Part shown: positions 7,729 through 15,303 of the stretch, in pieces | Layout of the letters: each line of letters opens with the position of its first letter | Position numbering within the stretch: position 1 is the first letter of the stretch | Assembly: GCA_047602305.1 (NCBI GenBank) | Contig: JASGHO010000001.1 | Span: 2,046,001-2,110,000 of the forward strand | Direction: 5' to 3' | Length of the DNA stretch: 64,000 bases | Origin: Ancrocorticia sp047602305 | GTDB taxonomy: Bacteria > Actinomycetota > Actinomycetes > Actinomycetales > Actinomycetaceae | Made by a program: the position numbers and the translations under genes | The notes under the pieces: model-generated | Seen by the model: only the letters and a program-made list of their open reading frames with translations | The model's database searches: none | Told to the model about the DNA's origin: nothing

Positions 7729-10700
7729 ATGAAGCACCACCCGCAGAGAATCCTTGCCATCGCCGGCTGGATTCTTGTTGTTGTTCTTGTTGCCCTGCTA
7801 GCGATGTGGCTTCCCGACATCATGGTCCCGGGCCTCCTCGCGCTCATCGCGGCCAGCGTCATTTTTGGTGTTGTTGCGGCCTCGCGCAGGCTTCAGCGAA
7901 TCCATCGCCAGCTTCGCTCATTGAATGAGACTGTCAAGAAGAATCACAAGCGTTCCTCGGTGTGGGATTGGCGCCTGAACGAACGGCTGAGCAAGGGCGG
8001 CATTCCTGAGCTCGCCGGCTCCTCGAACAAGGACGCGGTGCTCGCTCCCAGCAAGGACGCGGCGCGGAGTTCTGGAGTGAAAAACAGCCCGGGTCGCGAC
8101 ACGTCCGGGCTATCCGCCGTCGTCGACAAGGCAAAACGTCACCCATGGAAGAATCATCCGCAGGCCGCGGATCTGCTGGCCAGCGGGGTGTTTTCGGTCG
8201 CCTACTATCGTGCGGCGAGCCGCGGAAAATTCGAAAACTCCCACGACGCAGCCTCCCACTACCTCACCTACATGTTCCGCGAGGGCCTGGCGCCGAGTCC
8301 GTTCATCGATGTCACCGCACTCCCCACCGAGGTACGGGCCGCGATGCAGTATGGCGACGCCGCCACCTTCATCGCGTTCATCAACTCCACCGATGCTTCT
8401 GTCCCGCTCGGGCCTGCGTTCGACCCCGCCTATCTGGAGCCCGAGTGTGTGGTCCCGCGCGGCGTTGTGCCACTGGCTCACTTCAGCGCCACCATCACCG
8501 ATGAAACCCTCCTGCCGGTGCCGCCGGATTCTCCACTTCACGGGGTGCGCGCGGTGGACTACGCCCAGCAGGTCTCGAAGCTCAGCCGGCAACTGCGCGG
8601 CGAGCGTCACCTGCGCGCGCCGCGTGACCGCACGAGTTGGGACGCCAAAGCCGAGGAGAAGTGGAAGCGCGAAACTCTCGCCGCGCCCGTCCCCGAACTC
8701 CCCCTGGTGTCGATTGTTCTCCCAGCCTGGAACCGGGTGGATTTCGTGGGAACTGCCATCGCCAGCATCAAGAAGCAGACGTATACGAACTGGGAGCTCC
8801 TCGCCGTCGACGATCACTCCGACGACGGCACCTGGGAACTTCTGCAAGCCATCGCCCGCAGCGATTCGCGCATCAAGGTTCTCCGCAACACCGGCAAGGG
8901 CGTCAGTTCGGCGCGCAACACCGGCCTGAACGCAGCAACCGGCGAGTACGTGGCCTTCCTGGATTCGGACAACACCTGGCGCCCCGACTACCTCGACCTG
9001 TCCATCCGCGCGGCCGTGAACGGCGACGTGGCCTGGGGATACGCGGCCAGCCGCGTGATGAACGGCGAACACAAGCCCACCAGCTATCGCGCCTACATCG
9101 GCGGACTTGAAGAGCTTCTGTTCCTCAACCACATCGACATGAACGTACTCGTGGTCAAGTGCGAACTCGCCCACCGGGCCGGCGGATTCGACAACTCGCT
9201 GCGCCGCTGGGTGGACCACGATTTCGCCATCCGGCTCGCCGCCGTGACACCCCCGGTGTTCTTCCCCTTCATCGGCTGCGAGTACGAACACGACATGGGC
9301 CGCTCCGACCGCATCACCGTGCGCGAGTCCTCGCACTGGCAGTGGATCGTTCTCGCCAAGGGCATGCTCGACTGGGATTCCGAGGCCGCGAAAGAACGCA
9401 TCCCGGGCCGCGTCTCCGTCATCATCCCCACCTACGACGACGCCACCATGACCGTCGCCGCCGTCAACTCCGTTCTGACCCAGGGCGGGCTGGAGGACGT
9501 GGAGGTCGTCGTCGTTGATAACGGGTGTACCACGCGTATCGCCCACAAACTCATGCGCGAGTTCGCCGGGCACCCCCAGGTGATCTACAAGCGCCTGCCG
9601 AAGAATTACAACTTCGCGATCGGCTGCAACGCGGGGTTCCTCGCCTCCAGCGGCGAACACGTGCTGTTCCTCAACAACGACACCGAGATTCGGTCGGGCG
9701 ATCTACAGAATCTGGTGGCTCATTTGGAGGACGACGACGTCGCCGGAGTTCAGCCGCTGCTCGTCTACGGCGACGACACCATCCAGACCGCCGGAACCGT
9801 GTGGGTTGCGAAGGACACCGTGCCGGTGCATTTCTTGGCTGGTCACCCCATGGAGGACGCCGCCGGAATCGGTGTGGAGCGCTTCAGCGCGGCCACCGCC
9901 GCGGCCCTTGTGGTGCGCGCTCGGGACTTTGGGGAACTGCGCGGATTCGACCCGTTCTACGTCAACGGCATGGAGGACGTGGACTTCTGCCTGCGCCTGC
10001 TGCGCAAGCGACCGGGCGGCTTCGTGAGTGATCCGCGCACGGTCATCACCCACTATGAGAGCAAGACCCCGGGGCGCGGCAAGGAACTCTCCGCCAACCG
10101 TGAGATCTTCATGGAGCGGTGGCGCGGGAATCTTCCGGCGCCGGAGACGGCGCTCTTCGAGCGGGCTGGCTTCTCGGTGGCGCACGTGGGGACCGACCTC
10201 TCGAAATCCAACATTCTCGGGCCCAAGCCGGTGCTGGTGCGGGCACCGCGCGAGCTGGTGGTAGCTGAGGCGCAGGTCGGGCGTGGCGCGGTAAGTAGTA
10301 GTGGCGCGGTAAGTAGTAGTGGCGCGGTAAGTAGTAGTGGCGCGGTAAGTAGTAGTGGGGCGGTAAGTAGTAGTGGCGCGGTGAAGGCGAGTAGTGGGGC
10401 AGGGAAAACTCCGGTTGCTCAGCTGCGTTGGGGCCTCAAGAATCCGGCGAACGCCGGGCGCCGCGGCGACGGCTGGGGCGACACCTACTTCGGCGGATCA
10501 CTCGCAACGAGCCTGCGCGGACTCGGCCAGGAGGTCGTCACCTACCGTCATGAAGCCCGCAACTCGGCCGCCGTCCAGTTCGATGACGTCTCACTCGTGC
10601 TGCGCGGCCTCACCCGCATCCGTCCCATCCCCGGCCAGATCAACGTCATGTGGATCATCAGCCACCCCGAGCAGATCACCAAGGAGGAACTGCTCGGCTA

Positions 10701-11565
10701 CGACATTGTTTACGCGGCCTCAGCCTCGTGGGCGGAGCGCGCCAGTGCCGAGTTCGGTGTCGAGATCCGTCCGCTGCTCCAGGCCACCGACACCTCACGT
10801 TTCAATCTTGCAGGTGCCGGTCGCGTTGATGCTGGGTCTGGTCACGATGCTGATGCTTTCGGACTAGTTAATGCTGGTTCTCGCGCTGGTCGTGTTGGAG
10901 ACAGTGCTGATGGTGTTATTTCTGGACATGTTCGTGACGCTGCCGGTTTGTCCAGCGACCGTACTGAAACCGCCAATGATCCTGCTGAAATAGCGACGAC
11001 GGCGCACAACGTGATCTTCGTGGGCGGGAACCACAAGGGCCGCGACCGCGATCTCGTCCACATGGCTATCGAAGCCGGTGTTGATCTTTCCATCATCGGA
11101 CCCGGTTGGAAGGACCTTGTCCCCGATGAGGTGCTGGCGGGCGAGCACGTTCCCAACTCCGAACTCGCAGACGTGTACCGCAGCGCGAAATTTGTGCTCG
11201 CCGACCACTGGAACGACATGGCCGCCGAAGGCTTCATCCAGAATCGCATCTTCGACGCACTCGCCTGCGGAGCTCGAGTCATCTCGGATCCGGTGGAGGG
11301 AATGGACGAGTTCTTCGGCGACGCCGTCGACGTATGCCGCTCCCCCGAGGACATCGCGCGAGTCGTAGCGGGCGGCAATGATCAGTGCGGTAGTGCTGGT
11401 GGTTCAGACGGCTCAGCTGATATCGACGACGTGGCAGATTCAGTTGGCACGGAAGAGGCCGAGCGAATCACAACCGCCGAGTGGATTGCACGCGAACACT
11501 CCTTCGATGCCCGTGCCGAGCAGATCCTTCGCGACGTCAGCGAGATTCTCGAACGGAACCGGTGA
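7729..11565 (+). CDS. Multidomain membrane-anchored glycosyltransferase (two GT2 domains plus CgeB-like GT domain)
   Basis: 1278 residues. Residues about 8-55 hold two transmembrane helices. The first GT2 domain begins near 324 (LVSIVLPAWNRVDF, acidic FLDSDN), the second near 561 (RVSVIIPTYDD, LFLNNDTEI, and NGMEDVDFCLRLL at its end). From about 898 a third domain resembles the CgeB/DUF3880 glycosyltransferase fold (NVIFVGGNHKGRDRD, ALACGARVISDPVEGMDEFF). It probably builds or decorates a cell-surface polysaccharide; acceptor unknown. Low-complexity inserts lie at about 90-140, in an 18-bp tandem array (residues 852-882) and at about 1025-1088. ATG 7729 is preferred; TTG 7699 in the same frame is possible. 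No polysaccharide operon surrounds it. Confidence 0.85.
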   Translation: MKHHPQRILAIAGWILVVVLVALLAMWLPDIMVPGLLALIAASVIFGVVAASRRLQRIHRQLRSLNETVKKNHKRSSVWDWRLNERLSKGGIPELAGSSNKDAVLAPSKDAARSSGVKNSPGRDTSGLSAVVDKAKRHPWKNHPQAADLLASGVFSVAYYRAASRGKFENSHDAASHYLTYMFREGLAPSPFIDVTALPTEVRAAMQYGDAATFIAFINSTDASVPLGPAFDPAYLEPECVVPRGVVPLAHFSATITDETLLPVPPDSPLHGVRAVDYAQQVSKLSRQLRGERHLRAPRDRTSWDAKAEEKWKRETLAAPVPELPLVSIVLPAWNRVDFVGTAIASIKKQTYTNWELLAVDDHSDDGTWELLQAIARSDSRIKVLRNTGKGVSSARNTGLNAATGEYVAFLDSDNTWRPDYLDLSIRAAVNGDVAWGYAASRVMNGEHKPTSYRAYIGGLEELLFLNHIDMNVLVVKCELAHRAGGFDNSLRRWVDHDFAIRLAAVTPPVFFPFIGCEYEHDMGRSDRITVRESSHWQWIVLAKGMLDWDSEAAKERIPGRVSVIIPTYDDATMTVAAVNSVLTQGGLEDVEVVVVDNGCTTRIAHKLMREFAGHPQVIYKRLPKNYNFAIGCNAGFLASSGEHVLFLNNDTEIRSGDLQNLVAHLEDDDVAGVQPLLVYGDDTIQTAGTVWVAKDTVPVHFLAGHPMEDAAGIGVERFSAATAAALVVRARDFGELRGFDPFYVNGMEDVDFCLRLLRKRPGGFVSDPRTVITHYESKTPGRGKELSANREIFMERWRGNLPAPETALFERAGFSVAHVGTDLSKSNILGPKPVLVRAPRELVVAEAQVGRGAVSSSGAVSSSGAVSSSGAVSSSGAVSSSGAVKASSGAGKTPVAQLRWGLKNPANAGRRGDGWGDTYFGGSLATSLRGLGQEVVTYRHEARNSAAVQFDDVSLVLRGLTRIRPIPGQINVMWIISHPEQITKEELLGYDIVYAASASWAERASAEFGVEIRPLLQATDTSRFNLAGAGRVDAGSGHDADAFGLVNAGSRAGRVGDSADGVISGHVRDAAGLSSDRTETANDPAEIATTAHNVIFVGGNHKGRDRDLVHMAIEAGVDLSIIGPGWKDLVPDEVLAGEHVPNSELADVYRSAKFVLADHWNDMAAEGFIQNRIFDALACGARVISDPVEGMDEFFGDAVDVCRSPEDIARVVAGGNDQCGSAGGSDGSADIDDVADSVGTEEAERITTAEWIAREHSFDARAEQILRDVSEILERNR
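10285..10374 (+). repeat. 18-bp tandem array, five units, inside the glycosyltransferase
   Basis: Unit GGCGCGGTAAGTAGTAGT, four identical copies and a fifth with one change, followed by a degenerate sixth. Encodes GAVSSS repeats in the linker between the second GT2 domain and the C-terminal domain. The unit is a multiple of three, so copy-number change keeps the frame. Confidence 0.97.
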
Positions 11566-11717
11566 AGTAGGTGAGGTGAGGGCGTCGTCGTCGATAGTGA
11601 GAGGTGACGCACAAATCACCGGGCCGTCGCCGACGCGTGACCTTGGGGCTATGCGGCGGGCGGGGGACATCGCGTAGGCTGTATGCAGAACGTTGCACCG
11701 ACAACTTGGAGACACTC

Positions 11718-11873
11718 ATGACAGTCACCCTTTGGGCCATTATCAATATCGTATTCTTCCTGGCGCTCGCGGTCGGGCTGTCCTTTGTCTTCATTCAGGG
11801 GTTCCGGAACTCGGATCGCCGCCGCGAAGAGCGTATCGCCGCAGCCGCGGTTCAGACGGTCACGCAAGCCTGA
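11718..11873 (+). CDS. Small single-span membrane protein, unknown function
   Basis: 51 residues: one hydrophobic helix (about residues 4-27, LWAIINIVFFLALAVGLSF) followed by a basic, then alanine-rich cytoplasmic tail with NSDRRREER. ATG 11718 has ACTTGGAG upstream at usable distance. A TAGGCT box lies about 40 bp further upstream, and a terminator follows at 11914. These signals support a real gene although no family is recognised. Nothing in the neighbourhood suggests a function. Confidence 0.6.
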   Translation: MTVTLWAIINIVFFLALAVGLSFVFIQGFRNSDRRREERIAAAAVQTVTQA

Positions 11874-11913
11874 CGTTCACCGCTCTGGCCCCACACGGGC
11901 CACTAACGAAAGT

Positions 11914-11952
11914 CACCCACGAGGTCGCCGACCTGCGGGTGGCTTTTGTGTT
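11914..11952 (+). terminator. Terminator after small membrane protein
   Basis: Near-complementary arms CACCCACGAGGTC and GACCTGCGGGTG with a 3-nt loop, followed by GCTTTTGTGTTT. Confidence 0.8.
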
Positions 11953-12024
11953 TCACGCGCCCGCGCTGTGTGGGCGGCGGTGCTGGCTGACCCACGGATC
12001 GGACTGGATTCTGATACTCGAGTC

Positions 12025-12092
12025 CATTTGATGCCGTATATGTGACCGGTAATGCGATATACGAATGGCGGGCACGTATACGCCATCAAATG
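12025..12092. repeat. 68-bp palindromic element
   Basis: Arms CATTTGATGCCGTATATGTG (from 12025) and CACGTATACGCCATCAAATG (to 12092) pair with few mismatches around a 28-nt centre. Downstream of the SpoU gene on the minus strand. It has no poly-T and is longer than a typical terminator. Confidence 0.7.
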
Positions 12093-12116
12093 TCGCAGTA
12101 CTCCCCGTGGACGCAG

Positions 12117-12947
12117 CTACTCCGCGTTGTGAGAGCGGTGCTGGCTGACCCACCAGTGCATTGCGATTGCAGCGGCCGCCGCGACGTTCATGGAGCGGGT
12201 CGAACCGTACTGCTCGATGCGAACCGCATCCTGGCAGACATCCTGCAACTCCTGCGAAATCCCCGTGGACTCCTGGCCAAAGACCAGCAGGCAGCGCTCG
12301 GGAAGCTGCGTCTCTTCCAAGCGCGTGGAGTGCGACGGGTTGTCGATGGCGACCAGCCGATAATCATGCTCACGCGCCCATTCCGCCAGTTCCTGCGCGG
12401 TGGAATGGTAGTGGATCTCGATGTAGCGGTCGGTGACAAGGGCCCCGCGCTTGTTCCAGCGGCGGCGCCCCACAATGTGCACGCCGCCCACGTTGAAAGC
12501 GTTCCCGGAGCGCACGATGGAGCCGATGTTGAGGTCGTGTTCGAGATTCTCGATGGCAATGTGGAGGAGGGACTGGGTGGTGGCGAGGTCGGCTTTGATT
12601 GCCTCGACACTCCAGTAGCGGTACTTGTCGATGACGTTGCGGTGGTCGCCTTCAGCGAGGAGGACCGGGTCGAGGCGAGGGTCATCCGGCCACGGCTGCG
12701 GAAGCGGACCCACACCCACCACCCGAGTTCCCGGGCGGGGCTGGTAGGCGGCGTCCTCCTGCGAGTTCTCGGGGTCGGCCTCGACGATCATCGGCTCGGC
12801 GAGAAGGTGGTAAGGGGTTTCGGAGGTTTGTGCGGAGGTGAGTGAAGCGGAGGTGGGTGGCGCCGCCGTCGTCGATTCGGTCACCGTTGACTCAGCTGTC
12901 GATTCGGGAGTACTCGATTCGATCAAAGCGTCCTCATTCTCAGTCAC
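12117..12947 (-). CDS. SpoU/TrmH family RNA 2'-O-ribose methyltransferase
   Basis: 276 residues. The knotted methyltransferase core spans about 105-270 and shows the three SPOUT motifs: NIGSIVRSGNAF, LLVFGQESTGIS and EQYGSTRSMNVAAAAAIAMH. The target, tRNA or rRNA ribose, cannot be told from sequence. The first 45 residues are a Ser/Thr/Glu/Ala low-complexity tail (ESST, PEST, VTESTTAAPP repeats) that contains a GCCGTCGTCG copy at 12865-12874. The start is GTG 12945-12947 with GAAGGA about 8 nt upstream. Confidence 0.9.
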   Translation of the reverse strand: MTENEDALIESSTPESTAESTVTESTTAAPPTSASLTSAQTSETPYHLLAEPMIVEADPENSQEDAAYQPRPGTRVVGVGPLPQPWPDDPRLDPVLLAEGDHRNVIDKYRYWSVEAIKADLATTQSLLHIAIENLEHDLNIGSIVRSGNAFNVGGVHIVGRRRWNKRGALVTDRYIEIHYHSTAQELAEWAREHDYRLVAIDNPSHSTRLEETQLPERCLLVFGQESTGISQELQDVCQDAVRIEQYGSTRSMNVAAAAAIAMHWWVSQHRSHNAE

Positions 12948-12986
12948 AATCCATTCCTTCCACTCGCGATCCCTGCACTCGCCACC

Positions 12987-13052
12987 GAGATCAGACCTTA
13001 GCGCTGAATATCGACATTAGAACGGCGATACGGAACGCTAATGTCCGATCTC
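12987..13052. repeat. Palindromic element, family A copy 2
   Basis: Arms starting GAGATC at 12987 and ending GATCTC at 13052, with inner TTAGCGCTG and CGCTAA like the element at 3745. Mismatches are scattered. It lies upstream of the SpoU gene, so it is not that gene's terminator. Confidence 0.7.
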
Positions 13053-13121
13053 GATGAAATCGACCAAGCGCACTCACCTCAAACGACTCTTCATACGACA
13101 GCGAGGCATTCATCCACGAGA

Positions 13122-13156
13122 AACTCCCGCCCGGTTACTTTATCCGAGCGGGAGTT
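13122..13156 (-). terminator. Hairpin terminator downstream of lemA-type gene
   Basis: AACTCCCGC (13122-13130) pairs with GCGGGAGTT (13148-13156). 50 bp beyond the minus-strand stop at 13206. Confidence 0.7.
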
Positions 13157-13205
13157 GTCATGCCTCACCGAAGCGAGTGGGTCTCGTTATATTCGGGCGG
13201 TTTGA

Positions 13206-14006
13206 TTAGCGATCCACGCCGTACTGGTTGGGGTTCTGCCGCTCATAGCCGCCCGGCTGGCTCGGCGGCACTCGGTAACCTTCTGCTCCCGGAGTCCCGT
13301 ACTCGGGCTGGACCGGCTGCGGCTGCCACTGGACGCCGGGCTGGCCGTAGCCGCCCTGACCATTACCGGGCTGGCTACCGGGCTGGCCGTATTCACCCTG
13401 GCCGTGCGCCATCTGCTGGCCCACTCCCCCGATGCCACTGAAGTTGATCTGCGGAGTAGCGGAGACCTGGGCCTGATCCACCTGGAAGTACTCGGCCTGC
13501 CCGAAGTGGAACATGTTCGCCACGATGTTGGAGGGGAAGCTCTCGCGCTTCGTGTTGAGGTCGCGCACGTTCGCGTTGTAGAAACGACGCCCGGCGGCGA
13601 TGCGATCCTCGGTATTCGTCAGCTCTTGCTGGAGGTTGAGGAAGGAGGTGTCGGCGCGCAGCGTCGGGTAGTTCTCGGCCAGAGCGAAGAGACGCGAGAT
13701 CGCGTCCGTGAGCACACCTTCGTTCGCACTGCGCTGGGCCAGATTCGTGGCGGGCTGAGTAGCAATGTTGCGGGCCTCGATGACGGCCTGCAGTGTTGCC
13801 TGCTCGTGCTGGGCATATCCGCGCACTGTCTCCACAAGATTTGGGATGAGGGAGTAGCGTCGGTTCAGTTCGACGTCGATCTGCCGCCACGACTCCTGCA
13901 CCAGATTACGTAGCCTGACGAAGCCGTTGTACGTCACGATGAACCACACAATGACGATGAGGACGATCGCCAGAAGGACAAGTCCAAAAATTACTGAAGT
14001 CGACAT
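13206..14006 (-). CDS. LemA family membrane protein with Gly/Gln/Pro-rich tail
   Basis: 266 residues. A transmembrane helix (about 5-27, LVLLAIVLIVIVWFIV) is followed by the LemA signature YNGFVRLRNLVQESWRQIDV, RRYSLIPNLVETVRGYA and an alpha-helical bundle to about residue 185. The last 80 residues are a disordered tail with repeated GQGGYGQPG and QPEYG segments. LemA proteins have an N-terminus-out single-span topology and no agreed enzymatic role. ATG 14006 has GAAAGG upstream. Monocistronic. Confidence 0.92.
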   Translation of the reverse strand: MSTSVIFGLVLLAIVLIVIVWFIVTYNGFVRLRNLVQESWRQIDVELNRRYSLIPNLVETVRGYAQHEQATLQAVIEARNIATQPATNLAQRSANEGVLTDAISRLFALAENYPTLRADTSFLNLQQELTNTEDRIAAGRRFYNANVRDLNTKRESFPSNIVANMFHFGQAEYFQVDQAQVSATPQINFSGIGGVGQQMAHGQGEYGQPGSQPGNGQGGYGQPGVQWQPQPVQPEYGTPGAEGYRVPPSQPGGYERQNPNQYGVDR

Positions 14007-14250
14007 GACGAACCTTTCAACGCGCGGTCGATGTTAGTACTGATTGAAACACTAACAACATGTGCCGGCTATCCCCAGGCAATTCGAGGGGAGACTTGCC
14101 CCGGGCGCGCCTTGTAGTTATCTAGGTCTACCCTGGACTCGCCATTGGCGCATCCCACAATTCGTTTCTGGTCACCTTCTCTCTGTTGTCCACGTGAACG
14201 CTATGAGGAGATATTGAGTTAAAAATGGGCGCTTGGGTTTCAGGCACTCC

Positions 14251-14293
14251 GCAACTTGATATCTCATCCATAGGCCGATATCTCGTCATAGCC
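14251..14293 (+). repeat. Dispersed repeat family D, copy 1
   Basis: Segment with CTCATC, TAGGCCGATAT and GTCATAGCC. Related sequences lie at 34168-34207 (opposite strand) and 36061-36100. Divergent but colinear with both. Confidence 0.55.
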
Positions 14294-14339
14294 AGCATTA
14301 CGCAACATATTTTGATAAGACGTGGACTAGCCTCAAGAA

Positions 14340-14441
14340 CCGCAAATCCGCGAGTTGGAGTCCGCAAATCCGCGAGTTAGAGTCCGCAAATCCGCGAGTT
14401 AGAGTCCGCAAATCCGCGGGTTAAAGTCCGCAAATCCGCGA
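14340..14441. repeat. 22-bp tandem repeat, about five units
   Basis: Unit CCGCAAATCCGCGAGTTRGA plus GT, starting at 14340, 14362, 14384, 14406 and 14428; the last two copies diverge. Non-coding, and 22 is not a multiple of three. Confidence 0.92.
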
Positions 14442-14472
14442 ATTCACTGGTCAACAGCCGTGCGTGCATAGA

Positions 14473-14504
14473 GTGGGCGGCAGGAACATTGTCCTGCCGC
14501 CCAC
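14473..14504. terminator. Perfect 13-bp-stem hairpin
   Basis: GTGGGCGGCAGGA and TCCTGCCGCCCAC around a 6-nt loop. It could end pyrE transcripts coming from the right, although it lies 230 bp past the stop and lacks a long T run. Confidence 0.5.
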
Positions 14505-14545
14505 GCCACCACGAATATCTGGTCGAGCAAAGTTCAAGAATACTA

Positions 14546-14599
14546 ATGCGCTGAGGGGATCGATACGGCATTATTACCGCATCAATCCCCTCAGCGCAT
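14546..14599. repeat. Palindromic element, family B copy 1
   Basis: ATGCGCTGAGGGGATCGAT pairs with ATCAATCCCCTCAGCGCAT with one mismatch around a CGG...CCG centre. Followed by TCAAAT. Same arrangement at 26515-26569. Confidence 0.82.
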
Positions 14600-14733
14600 T
14601 CAAATATTTCGAGATGCCATACAACCTGCTGAAAACCGCAGCCAGAGTTCAGATTTTGCCGCTACCAGGCGGCGAAGGAGCTACTGCGCTTCAGATCACC
14701 GGGCTTCAGAAGCATCTCTGGGCTTAGGAAGAG

Positions 14734-15303
14734 CTACTGAGCTTCGAGGCCGAGATCTTCGAGGCCGAGGGCCGCGAAGTAAGGAACTCCATGGGCCTCG
14801 ATCTTTTCCTTGGCGCCGGTGGCGCGATCAACGATCACCGCGACCGCCAGCACGTTCGCACCAGCGGCACGAGCTGCTTCGAGAGCCTGGATCGGCGAAC
14901 CGCCGGTGGTGGAGGTGTCCTCCAGAATCACCACGTTGCGGCCGGCGATGTCCGGGCCCTCGACCTGGCGCTTCATGCCGTGATCCTTGGCTTCCTTACG
15001 CACTACGAAGGCATCGATATCAAGGCCGCGCGAGGCCGCGGCGTGCATGATGGCTGCGGCAACCGGGTCCGCGCCCATGGTGAGGCCACCCACGGAATCG
15101 GTGACACCGGCACCGAATCCCGCTTCTTCCAGCATGTCGAGCATGACGTGGCCGATGAGCGGACCAGCTTCGTGATGAAGCGTGGCCCGACGCATATCCA
15201 CGTAGTAGCTCGATTTCCGACCCGAAGCGAGGGTGAAATCCCCCCGCTGGATCGCTAGTTCGTCAACCAGTTCAATGAGGCGCTTGCGCTGAGAATCGTT
15301 CAC
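14734..15303 (-). CDS. pyrE: Orotate phosphoribosyltransferase
   Basis: Makes orotidine 5'-phosphate from orotate and PRPP in pyrimidine synthesis. 189 residues. The PRPP-binding loop VVILEDTSTTGGSP (near residues 124-137) and SGRKSSYYVDMRRATLH are diagnostic. The start is GTG 15301-15303, and GTGA overlaps the TGA stop of the preceding activase gene by 2-3 nt, so translation is coupled. No other pyr gene is nearby. The pairing of pyrE with this activase is unexplained. Confidence 0.95.
   Translation of the reverse strand: MNDSQRKRLIELVDELAIQRGDFTLASGRKSSYYVDMRRATLHHEAGPLIGHVMLDMLEEAGFGAGVTDSVGGLTMGADPVAAAIMHAAASRGLDIDAFVVRKEAKDHGMKRQVEGPDIAGRNVVILEDTSTTGGSPIQALEAARAAGANVLAVAVIVDRATGAKEKIEAHGVPYFAALGLEDLGLEAQ

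Larger units (their letters stand above)
14007..14733. other. 727-bp gene-free repeat cluster
   Basis: No credible gene. It contains, in order, a dispersed family D repeat (14251-14293), five 22-bp tandem repeats (14340-14441), a perfect 13-bp-stem hairpin (14473-14504) and a family B palindrome (14546-14599). The rest is featureless. It separates the lemA-type gene and pyrE, which point the same way. Confidence 0.7.

Noticed and set aside
14340..14441. Tandem repeats considered as a CRISPR array
   Set aside because: Units are directly contiguous 22-mers without unique spacers, and there are no cas genes.
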